A DNA stretch of 64,000 nt from contig NZ_FNCS01000001.1 in the NCBI RefSeq assembly GCF_900100665.1, forward strand, positions 253,001-317,000. Direction: 5' to 3'. Numbering within the stretch: position 1 is the first letter of the stretch; each line of letters starts with the position of its first letter. This stretch comes from Pelagibacterium luteolum. Its GTDB lineage: Bacteria; Pseudomonadota; Alphaproteobacteria; Rhizobiales; Devosiaceae. The notes below the pieces were generated by a model that worked only from the letters and a program-made list of their open reading frames with translations, had not been told where the DNA came from and did not search any database. A program made the translations under genes and the position numbers. This document shows, piece after piece, positions 25,419-34,400 of this stretch.

Positions 25419-26300
25419 ATGAGATTGTCCCGGGCCCGCAGGGCATTGAAGGCGAGTATCCGAACCGCATTGGGCAAGATCGGTCTTGAACCGGTGCGGC
25501 ACGATACCGCCATCTATGATGCACGTGGATTGACAACCGACCCCATCGAGGCGGCGTCTCGCGCAGGTTTGCGGCCGTTCCTGATCGACGTGCCAACCGA
25601 GAATTGCCGCATCATGCCCGGAGCGGCATTTGCCTGCGCAGCCGGTGTGGGTAATCCCTTTGTCGATACGCTTGCCCAATACGCCGCGGGACGACTTACC
25701 GGTTATTCCGGATCGCCGCTCAACGATTTTCACCGCCAGTGGCAGCCTCAATCCGCTGTGGAGGTTCTGGGAGTTGGGCCGCAAGGGCTCGGCAACGGAC
25801 TCGAGACCGCGGGGCCGTTTGGCATGATTATGCCGTTCTCGCCCCAAAGCCCACAAGACGCCGAGCGTCGATGGCGCCAGATGATCGAAAATGACAACAT
25901 TGAGCACGCCATCTCCGGCGATGCCGCAATGGGCTGGAAGGGCTGGGGGCCGGTTTCGCTGGAACTCGGCGAGGCCGAAATCGTCCGCTTGACGCGCGTG
26001 TTCGCCTCTATCAGCGAGAGAGGCTATGTCCGAAACGACACGCGGGATGGCGACATTAAGGGCGTCGTTTTGTTCGACGGCAAAGATTTTCGCATCATGA
26101 TCACGGGGGGGCACCATCGCGCTGCAGCGCTGGCGGTGCTGGGTCATGCCACGGCGCCAGTCCGCATCGACCACCCAATCGCGCGGCGCGCGGAAGTCAT
26201 CCACTGGCCTGCCGTGACCTCGGGTTATTTCGACCCCGCTGCCGCGCTCGCTGTGTTCGATCGCATCTTTGCCGGTCGACAGCCCTGGTCGCAGATCTAA
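25419..26300 (+). CDS. EPS-locus protein with a ParB-like GGHHR motif
   Basis: 293-residue soluble protein. The only motif I can point to is near the C-terminus: ITGGHHRAAALAVLGHATAP (about 228-247), which resembles the G-x-HR-x-A-A segment of ParB/sulfiredoxin-like domains that bind nucleotide and in some cases hydrolyse it. The preceding GVVLFDGKDFRIM fits the beta strands of that fold. The rest is unassigned. It is the only plus-strand gene among the flippase and the T1SS genes, and starts back-to-back with the flippase (143-bp gap). A regulatory or nucleotide-dependent modifying role is conceivable but not shown. Confidence 0.7.
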   Translation: MRLSRARRALKASIRTALGKIGLEPVRHDTAIYDARGLTTDPIEAASRAGLRPFLIDVPTENCRIMPGAAFACAAGVGNPFVDTLAQYAAGRLTGYSGSPLNDFHRQWQPQSAVEVLGVGPQGLGNGLETAGPFGMIMPFSPQSPQDAERRWRQMIENDNIEHAISGDAAMGWKGWGPVSLELGEAEIVRLTRVFASISERGYVRNDTRDGDIKGVVLFDGKDFRIMITGGHHRAAALAVLGHATAPVRIDHPIARRAEVIHWPAVTSGYFDPAAALAVFDRIFAGRQPWSQI

Positions 26301-26304
26301 CAGT

Positions 26305-27492
26305 TCACGCGTCATTGGCTTGGCGCTCCAGCCGCCGGAGCGCGGCCTCTTGCCGAGGATACATGGACCGGATGGCCCGCCACGCCTGGACTGAATTATC
26401 GGTCGAGTGCAGGCCATTATAACGCTTGGCCTTTGGCAAGCGGGCATGAAGCGCGTCGCGAACGGCCTGTTTGGCAATCTGAATTCGCCCATTGTCCAGC
26501 AACGGATACTGGTCGAGAAGCGCCTGAGTGGGGGCGATTGGTGCGCGATCATAGGCAACGACGACCTGGGCCGGCTCGCCACCGCTCACCGGGAACGGCC
26601 CACGCCCCCAATTGCCGCCCCGAACCTCCTTACCCAGTTCGCGAACTGTCTCGCGGGTCAGCGCCGGCGTCGGCGGCAGCATGAAACCCTCGCGCCGCAA
26701 GACGTTCAGAACGAGATCGACCTTGCCCGACGCAACGACGCCCTCACGAATATAGAACACTACCCATCCCGGCGCGGCGGCACCCTTCCATTCGCCCCGC
26801 CTTTCCAGGTCCTCCGCGATCCATTGATTACGGACAGCGAGCCTCTCAAGCGTCTCAATCGGAGGCTTCCATCCCTCGCGCTCCATCACGAGATCAAGCG
26901 AACTGAGGGTGGCTGGAGTGGTTACAATAAGACCAGCTTTTTCAGTGAGCCCTTCGATTGCCGGCAAGGCGGGTTCGCTTTCCCGCCCCAAAAAATACAG
27001 AGCACCGTAGATCGTCAACAGCGAGCGATGTCTTTGCTCAGCCCAGCCGTCAGCTGAAGCGTTCTCCATGACCAGTCGCGCAAGAGCTGGGGGCAGCAAT
27101 GGCATATCGCCAAAAGCAAAGCCTGGCAGCCCTGTGGTCGAAAACGCATGTACGGGCCGGCCCACCGGCCAGTTGGTCAACATCGTGCGCACAAGGGAAA
27201 CTGCGCTATCCTCAAACAGTAAGGCAGTTGGCGCAGCACTCCCCATTTGGACATATTGCGGGTGATCGATCAGCGCGCAGGCCATCCCTTTGTTTTTGAT
27301 GCGCGTAACGACCTCTGAAAGGCTTCCCAGCCCGGGCGCCAGATACCACCGCCCCTCGATACCCATTTTTCGAGCCAGACGGCGACTGAACCCTGCCGGC
27401 AGCGCACGCTCGACGGCATAGCCGGTGCGCGCGACAAAGCCGCCAATCGGGGTCCGGTCGGTTTCATGGAGTTGGATGAGCACCTTATCCAT
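26305..27492 (-). CDS. Unrecognised protein of the T1SS cluster
   Basis: 395 residues from the ATG at 27492, which overlaps the stop of the upstream nucleotidyltransferase-like gene by 8 bases (translational coupling). No signal peptide or membrane span. The N-terminus MDKVLIQLHETDRTPIGGF is followed by a basic segment and then ALIDHPQYVQMG, which could be a nucleotide- or sugar-binding loop; the C-terminus is Arg-rich (YPRQEAALRRLER). A segment near 255-300 contains GWVVFYIREG. I recognise no family. Last gene of the minus-strand run 31246-26305, so it probably acts with the secretion genes or on their substrate. Confidence 0.7.
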   Translation of the reverse strand: MDKVLIQLHETDRTPIGGFVARTGYAVERALPAGFSRRLARKMGIEGRWYLAPGLGSLSEVVTRIKNKGMACALIDHPQYVQMGSAAPTALLFEDSAVSLVRTMLTNWPVGRPVHAFSTTGLPGFAFGDMPLLPPALARLVMENASADGWAEQRHRSLLTIYGALYFLGRESEPALPAIEGLTEKAGLIVTTPATLSSLDLVMEREGWKPPIETLERLAVRNQWIAEDLERRGEWKGAAAPGWVVFYIREGVVASGKVDLVLNVLRREGFMLPPTPALTRETVRELGKEVRGGNWGRGPFPVSGGEPAQVVVAYDRAPIAPTQALLDQYPLLDNGRIQIAKQAVRDALHARLPKAKRYNGLHSTDNSVQAWRAIRSMYPRQEAALRRLERQANDA

Positions 27493-28210
27493 GCGCTGGC
27501 TTGGCCTTACTCGAGTTGATGGCCCGCAACCCACGACTGCGCAGCCAGGTATTGGTGCGGCTCAACGTTTCGAGCACCGACCCGGACGGCCTGTAGCCAC
27601 GTTCGGTGAGATAGTCGTCGATCGTGTCGAGCGTAATTTCCATGCGCAGCCCGAGACGATCTCGCAATGTGGTGAGAACCTGGAGATAATCGTGCTCGGG
27701 AGCCACCATGGTCTTTGGGCCTTCGTGGCGATCCGGCAGTCCGGACGCCCGGCCCTTATGATAGACCGCGTGATAGGCCATGGTGTCGAAATGTTCGCGC
27801 GCTGCAGGCACCGGGAAGACAAGGCGATGTCGAATGGCGCTCTCTAGCGCCCGTTCGGCGAGCGGTCGCGAAAAATATGGCGTGCCCTTAAACCGCGTGC
27901 CGGCCCGGCCAGAGACCGTATAGATATCGAAGGGGATATCACCCCCCAGAGGATCGAGCATGCGCACGACCTTGGCCAAGTCCTCGTCACGCACCAGCAG
28001 ATCGACGTCCTCACCATCTGCAACGTGCGGCAAATCTTCAAACCAGCGCAAAACAACGCAGTGCACACCCGCCGCGTGTAGTTTGTGAAAGAACCCTTCG
28101 AGCGTGTCTCCCGCCGGCAGGTAGAACCGCGGCGACATCACAAGTCCAAGATTGTGAGCGATACGCTTGCGCCATGGTTTGGGCAAAACTGCTTTGGGAT
28201 TGAGAGCCAT
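27485..28210 (-). CDS. Nucleotidyltransferase-like protein of the T1SS cluster
   Basis: 241 residues from the ATG at 28210, with a good ribosome binding site (GAGGGG) about 9 bases upstream. Residues about 40-85 read GVHCVVLRWFEDLP ... GEDVDLLVRDEDLAKV, matching the strand-helix-strand with D-x-D found in polymerase-beta-type nucleotidyltransferase-fold proteins; the usual GS motif is not evident, so activity is uncertain. Later DTMAYHAVYHKG and a helical C-terminus follow. It begins 34 bases after the HlyD gene ends and overlaps the next gene. It may modify a surface sugar or protein; inference only. Confidence 0.65.
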   Translation of the reverse strand: MALNPKAVLPKPWRKRIAHNLGLVMSPRFYLPAGDTLEGFFHKLHAAGVHCVVLRWFEDLPHVADGEDVDLLVRDEDLAKVVRMLDPLGGDIPFDIYTVSGRAGTRFKGTPYFSRPLAERALESAIRHRLVFPVPAAREHFDTMAYHAVYHKGRASGLPDRHEGPKTMVAPEHDYLQVLTTLRDRLGLRMEITLDTIDDYLTERGYRPSGSVLETLSRTNTWLRSRGLRAINSSKAKPAHG

Positions 28211-28244
28211 CAATGTGGTCCCCTCGAAATAGAAAAAATCATGG

Positions 28245-29570
28245 TCATTCTTCCCGCATGGCGTAAGCCAACTGATCGGTGATCGGCTGGACGAGGTAGG
28301 ACAGGACCGTCCGATCGGCGGTCTTGATGAACGCTTCGACCGGCATGCCCGCAATCAGCTGAATGCTGTCCGGCATGGCCGCAAGCTGGTCGCTGGTGAG
28401 CGCGATGCGCGCGCTGTAGAATGGATTGCCGGTCACCTGGTCGACGGTAAGGTCCGGCGCGATCGTCATGATTTGCGCCTCTAGTTCGGGCGCCATCCTC
28501 TGATTGTAGCCGGTTATTCGCACGCTTACGGGCTGCCCTACCGATACCTTGTCGATGTCCGTAGGCGCCAGCCGTACGTCGAGATACAAATCCTCGCCCA
28601 CGGGAACGATCAACATGGCGGTAGCACCTGCCCCCAACACACCGCCCACCGTGTGCACGCTGGACTGATGCACGACACCGCGTTGTGGGGCCCGAAGTTC
28701 GAGGCGCGATGCGCGATCGACCGCGGCAATTTCCTGTTGCGTGGCTTCTGACAATCCGCTGCGCACCTCTTGAAGCTGTTCGAGCGCACGCGAAAGATGG
28801 TCTTGATCGACTTGCGCGATCTGGAGATTGCGCTCGGCGATCGCTGCATTGGCTTCCGCAATCGCGGCGATGATGCGTCCTTCTTCACCCTCAGCCTGAG
28901 CCAATTGCCGCTCCATCGTATTGAGCCGGCTCGCTTCGATCAGTCTCCCATCGACCAATTGGCGCGTCGTGGCGATCTCGTCTTCAAATAGCGCGATCTG
29001 CCGTCCGATGGCGCTGAGCTGGGTCTCCAGTCCTTCGATCTGACGAGACAATTGGGTGATCTGTTCACCCAATTGCGCCACGTAAGCCTCGCTGGTTCCG
29101 CGGGTGACCGCGAGGACCTGCCCTTCGAGCCCGGTCAGTTCAGAGATATCGTCCTGGGTCGCATAGGCCCCTAGTCCGTCGGGTACCGCAAAAGTGTCGT
29201 CTCCATTGATTTCGGCCACGAGACGCGCTTCTCGCACGGCGAACTGGCTGATCTGGAACCGCAGTGCCGAAATCTGGCTCCGGACCGCGGTATCATCGAG
29301 TACAGCGAGCAGTTCACCGGCCTCGACCAGATCACCGTCGCGCACCAGAATCTGGCGCACGATGCCACCTTCCTGATGCTGGATCTGCTTGGCAAAACTG
29401 TCCACAACGACGTTGCCCCGCGCCGAAACGGCTCCTGAAATTTCGGTGGAATAGGCCCAATAGCCCATCGCCGAAAACAATAAGACGCCCAGGACGAACC
29501 CGAGCACGCTATGGCGCTTGAGGCTCTTTTCCGATGCAAAAACCCTCTGCCCTGCCGCGATCGTACTCAT
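28245..29570 (-). CDS. Type I secretion membrane-fusion protein (HlyD/PrtE family)
   Basis: 441-residue periplasmic adaptor linking the ABC exporter to an outer-membrane TolC-like pore. One N-terminal span (SVLGFVLGVLLFSAMGYWAY, about 22-41), then a lipoyl half (GNVVVDSFAKQIQHQEGGIV and LVEAGELLAVLD), a long coiled coil (about 130-280), the second lipoyl half (LRAPQRGVVHQS) and the beta-barrel and membrane-proximal domains. Its start overlaps the ABC gene stop by 4 bases. The TolC partner is not in this window. Confidence 0.94.
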   Translation of the reverse strand: MSTIAAGQRVFASEKSLKRHSVLGFVLGVLLFSAMGYWAYSTEISGAVSARGNVVVDSFAKQIQHQEGGIVRQILVRDGDLVEAGELLAVLDDTAVRSQISALRFQISQFAVREARLVAEINGDDTFAVPDGLGAYATQDDISELTGLEGQVLAVTRGTSEAYVAQLGEQITQLSRQIEGLETQLSAIGRQIALFEDEIATTRQLVDGRLIEASRLNTMERQLAQAEGEEGRIIAAIAEANAAIAERNLQIAQVDQDHLSRALEQLQEVRSGLSEATQQEIAAVDRASRLELRAPQRGVVHQSSVHTVGGVLGAGATAMLIVPVGEDLYLDVRLAPTDIDKVSVGQPVSVRITGYNQRMAPELEAQIMTIAPDLTVDQVTGNPFYSARIALTSDQLAAMPDSIQLIAGMPVEAFIKTADRTVLSYLVQPITDQLAYAMREE

Positions 29571-31246
29571 GATGCCGGCACTCCCACAGCCTTGAGAACT
29601 GTCGCCACGGGTTTGGCCGGCGGCGCCAGGACCTGCTCCTTGGGACCGAATGCGATCTGGCGACCCTTTTGCAGTACCAGGACCTTATCCATCGCCTCGA
29701 GCGCGCCGGGACGATTGGCGGCGACAACAACGATGGCACCCCTCTCCCGAGCCGCCCGGATGGCGCGGGTCAACGCGATATCGCCGTCGGCATCGAGATG
29801 GGCATGCGGCTCGTCCAGAACGATCAGGAACGGGTCACCATAGAACGCTCGCGCGATACCGATACGCTGACGCTGACCCAACGACAACCGCTCGCCAGCG
29901 TCTTCGATGCGCGTATCATATTTGTCGGGCAGCGAGACGATCATCTCATGCACGCCCACCAGCTGCGCGGCAGCGATGATTGCGTTCGTGTCCGGAGAGG
30001 CGGAGAACCGCGCGATATTGTCGCCGATACTGCCGTCGAGCAGGCCGAACGCTTGCGGCAGGTAACCGACGATCCCACCCAGCTGCTCAGGCGGAAAGCT
30101 CTCGATCGCCGCGCCGTCGAGCCGAAGCGTGCCCAGCATGCCCGACCACAGGCCGACCATCGATTTCGCCACGCCCGACTTACCCGACGCCGTCGGCCCG
30201 ACAATACCCATGCCATCACCAGCCTTGAGCTCGAACTGCAAGCCGGTGACCAGCGGAACGCGTGACCCCTTGGGTCCCGAGGCGAGGTTCTGGACCACAA
30301 TCGCTTTGGCGGGCACGGGCATCTGCCCCAGGCCGGCTCCGCGCTTGTCCGAGGCCAGAACCGCCCGGATACGTGCCAGCGCCTGCCGCGCCATCAGCAA
30401 CCCGCGCCATTGCCCGACCAGTTGATCCACGGGCGCCAGCGCCCGCGCCGTGATGATCGAGGCGGCAATCATGAGCCCAGGCGACAATTGGCCCTCAATC
30501 ACCAGCAAGGCACCCAGTGCCAGAACGCCCGATTGCAGCAGGTAACGCAGCCCGCGGATCAGCGACGAGACGGCGCTGCCCCGGTCCGTCGCCAGCGCCA
30601 GCGCCGACAGCACGCTTTGTTGGTGGAACTTACGCTGGCCTTGAAGCGGGCCGACCATGCCCATGACGTTTACGGCATCACCATTGGCTCTGACACCATC
30701 GAGAAAGCGCTGGCGCCTCATAGAGGCTTCGCCCAAAGCAGCCGTCGGCCCCCGCGTTGCAAACTCATTGATCAACATCAAAACAAGGATTACCAGCGCG
30801 CCTATGGTCGCCAGCCACCCGAGGTCGGGATGCATGACGAAGATGATGGCGAGATAGGCCGGCAGCCAGGGCAGGTCGAGCAGCGCAAGCGGCCCGCTCC
30901 CACTCAAGAACCCGCGCAACGTGTCGCCGTCGCGCACCGCATCGGGTCCGCCCGCAGCTCCACCGGCGCTCGCGGTCTTTGCCATCGCGGAGAACAGCGC
31001 TGGAGCAATCCGGAGGTCGATCACCGCCGCGATCCTCATCATCATGCGGCTGCGCAGCGCTTCAATCACCGCGTAGTAGAGATAGAGAAAGCACACCATG
31101 GCGGTCAGCACCACCAGAGTGGGGATCGACCGACTGGTAAGCACACGGTCGTAAATCTGCAGCATGAAGATCGGCCCCGCCAACATCAGGATGTTGGAGA
31201 TCGCACTCATGCCGACCAGAACCACAAAGGGTCCGCGAAGTCTCAT
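29567..31246 (-). CDS. Type I secretion ABC transporter, permease-ATPase fusion (PrtD type)
   Basis: 559 residues from the ATG at 31246, preceded by AAGGGG at good spacing; the frame is open to a TTG at 31351 but the added residues look non-native. Six membrane spans (about 1-290; opening FVVLVGMSAISNILML and YMLQ-type FMLQIYDRVLT) are fused to an ATPase with Walker A GPTASGKSG, signature LSLGQRQR (Gly-to-Leu variant of LSGGQ) and Walker B LIVLDEPHAHLD. No C39 peptidase domain, as in PrtD/HlyB-like exporters for substrates with a C-terminal signal. The likely substrate is the giant protein encoded just upstream (31429-36597). Confidence 0.95.
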   Translation of the reverse strand: MRLRGPFVVLVGMSAISNILMLAGPIFMLQIYDRVLTSRSIPTLVVLTAMVCFLYLYYAVIEALRSRMMMRIAAVIDLRIAPALFSAMAKTASAGGAAGGPDAVRDGDTLRGFLSGSGPLALLDLPWLPAYLAIIFVMHPDLGWLATIGALVILVLMLINEFATRGPTAALGEASMRRQRFLDGVRANGDAVNVMGMVGPLQGQRKFHQQSVLSALALATDRGSAVSSLIRGLRYLLQSGVLALGALLVIEGQLSPGLMIAASIITARALAPVDQLVGQWRGLLMARQALARIRAVLASDKRGAGLGQMPVPAKAIVVQNLASGPKGSRVPLVTGLQFELKAGDGMGIVGPTASGKSGVAKSMVGLWSGMLGTLRLDGAAIESFPPEQLGGIVGYLPQAFGLLDGSIGDNIARFSASPDTNAIIAAAQLVGVHEMIVSLPDKYDTRIEDAGERLSLGQRQRIGIARAFYGDPFLIVLDEPHAHLDADGDIALTRAIRAARERGAIVVVAANRPGALEAMDKVLVLQKGRQIAFGPKEQVLAPPAKPVATVLKAVGVPAS

Positions 31247-31428
31247 AACCATACCCCTTGGCCCACTCACCCGTTCCACCACCCGGTCTCCCGAAATGGC
31301 CCATATCCGCGGATGCCCATCCGCAGCACGCAATGGCTTTAGTATCTGCAAGTGTTAGGCTGCGGCAAAACCGGTTAAAAAGCCCATCTCAAAGTCATTA
31401 TCGAATAGAAACAGATATTGAGGTCCGC

Positions 31429-34400
31429 CTAAGCAATAGAATATTCGAAGCCCAGATCAACGTCGTTGTACCAGATAGTATTTGTCTGCTGGTTCTTCGC
31501 CAGGATGATGAACTCGTTGCCCGTATCGGTGCCCACCGCATGTGCCGGACGCTGGGGATCGAGCATGTCGTGCGACGCGTTGGTTCCCTGAAGGATCATC
31601 ATGCCGATGTCGTCAGAATCGAATGTCGGGTTATCTGCGTCAGTGACCTTGAGGAACACGGCGCCTTCGGGATCCGATGTGGACTCCTGATAGTAGATGA
31701 ACAGCCGATCATTGGTATGGTCGAGCACGATCCCTGGGCGGCTCGGGTCATGGGCGCCGCCTTCGACGATCAGAAGCGGAGCATCCCAATTGCCAGGGTG
31801 TCCCTTGAGCAGCCAGAGCGAATTATCGTCGTCCTTGATCACCGCATAGATCGTGGTCCCATCCGACACCGCCGCCATATGGTTGTCGATATTGACGTCG
31901 TCGGTGATCACTTCCTTCTGCCAGCCGTTAACGTAATCGGCGGCCGATTGCGGCGTATCGCGCCAGACGATCGACCAGTCATTGTCCGACCCTGCGCCAT
32001 CGCGGCTATAGATCACAGCAATCTTGTTGGCCCCGCCCTGGGTGAAGAAAACGATATCGGCCTTGCTGTCGCCGTTCGAACCGCCGGACCGGTCTGTCGT
32101 GGCATCGAGCAGAACCTGACCCCAAGTCGAAAGGTTCGACGATGTTGCAAACCCCAGATGCAGCCCAGCGCTCGAGCCGCTCGCCCCGATGGCCGATACC
32201 ACCGGGACTCCGTTCTGGTCGATCGAGAGCCGCATTTCGATATTGGACGTCCATTGGCTGCCGGAAAGCACGCCGCCCGACCCAGCCAGTACGATGTTGG
32301 ACCCCACGACCCAACTGTCTGTGCCCGCCGCATAGTCGAGCGCAAAAAGGCGCGGCGTGCCGTTATTGTACTGCATCACATAAAGTGTCTCGGTAACCGG
32401 ATCCCAGGCAAGGTCGGCGCGGTTGGACGAGTTGGACGCAAAAAGCGCAGTGCTCTTGATCGTCCAGCCGCCCAACTGCCCCTCGTCGGGCGTCGTACCG
32501 TTGAATTTGTGGATGGACCAATTGGCGCTATTGGGCAGGATCGCCCACCACGCGCCGGCAAAGTAAAAGCTCTTGGTCGAGTTGGAATGCTCCAGATGCC
32601 GTGCGCTGGTCGAGCCCGAAATCGCTGTGGCAATATAGGACGCGTGCAGAGGATCGTCCGGCTGCTCTGTAACATTGACCGTTACCGTCGCGCTGGCGGA
32701 GCCGCCCTTGCCGTCGCTGATCGTATAGATAAACGCGTCCACCCCGACATATCCGGCCGACGGTGTATAGGTCACGGTGCCATTGCCATTGACCACTGCG
32801 GTCCCGTGCTGCGGCGCGACGGCAAACCCCGTCACCGTCAAGGCGTCTCCGTCGACATCGACATCGTTGAGCAGCACCGGCACGACGACCGATGCCCCCA
32901 CCTGCACGAAAGCGGAATCCGCATTGGCGACAGGCGCATCGTTGATCGGATTGACGGTGACATTGACAGTCCCTGTCGCCTGCCCGCCCTTGCCGTCGCT
33001 GATCGTGTAAGTGAAACTGTCGGCGCCGTTATAGTTGGTGCTCGGTGTATAGGTGATCGTGCCGTTGGAATTGACGACGGCCGATCCGTGGGCCGGGGCT
33101 CCCACACCGATGACCGTCAACGTGTCGCCATCGATATCGGTGTCGTTGGCCAGAACCGAAATGACCACAGCCGCGTCTTCGTTGACCGCGATCGTGTCAG
33201 CATTGGCAACAGGCGCGTCGTTGACCGGATTGACGGTAATGCTGACGGCTCCCGTCGCCGCGCCGCCGTGCCCGTCGCTGATGGTGTAGGTGAAGCTGTC
33301 CGGCCCGTGATAATTGGCGGTGGGTGTGTAGGTGATCGTCCCGTTGCCATTGATCACCACCGTGCCGTGGCCTGGCGTTCCCACGCCCGTCACAGTCAAT
33401 GCGTGTCCATTGGCATCGGTGTCATTGGCCAGAACCGAAATAACCACCGAGCCGTCTTCGTTGACCGATATGCTGTCGGGGTTGGCAACGGGCGGCGTAT
33501 TGACAGGAACCGAGGCGTTCACCGTCACGGCGGCCGTGCCGGTCGCCTCTCCACCCTTGCCGTCGCTGATCGTATAGGAGAAACTGTCGGACCCCGAATA
33601 CCCGCCAGCGGGCGTATAAGTTACTGTACCATCGCTATTAATCACGGCGATCCCGTGCGCAGGCGTTCCGACCCCTATCACGCTGAGCGCGTCGCCGTCG
33701 ACATCGCTGTCGTTTGCCAGAACGTCGACGACCACCAAGCCGCCCTGAGTCACGACGGCGCCGTCGCCTGCCGCCACCGGCGCGTCATTGACGGGCTTGA
33801 CCACGATGGTGATCGTCCCGCTCGCCGTCCCACCTTGTCCATCACTAATCGTGTAGGAAAAGCTGTCAGGCCCGTTGTAATTGGCGTTCGGCGTATAGGT
33901 CACCGTCCCATTCGAATTGAGTACGGCAACGCCGTTGGTCGGCGTGCCGATACCGACGATCGTGAGGGTACCTCCGTCCGGGTCGGTGTCGTTGGCCAGT
34001 GGATTGATCACCACCGAACCATCCTCATTGACCACGCCTGCATCGATTGCCGCCGTTGGCGCGACGTTTTCCTGCCCGCCCGGCGCGCGATAGGTAATGG
34101 TGAGCTGCGGCGGGATCGACCCCTGTGCCGAATAGAAATCCCACCCATTGGTGCCCAGGGAAACGAAGACCCAGCCCAGATTGGCCTGGCCGCCGGCCCA
34201 GGCCTGCACGCTTGCCGTCACGTCATAGCTCGATGCGCCGAGATTGGTCGCACCGGTCCGCACGTCGGCCGCGGTCAGCGCCTCCACGCCATTGGTCTGC
34301 ACGCCAGACACTATGCTCGCCCAGGTGCTGGTGTCGGACCAATTGGTCAGCATTCGGTGCAGCGTGGCGCCATTGCCGGTATTTGTGGTCTGCAGCGTGA

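Noticed and set aside
25260-26582. A 440-residue minus-strand frame
   Set aside because: Opposite the GGHHR-motif gene and overlapping the flippase start; no domain, low-complexity composition, no ribosome binding site.
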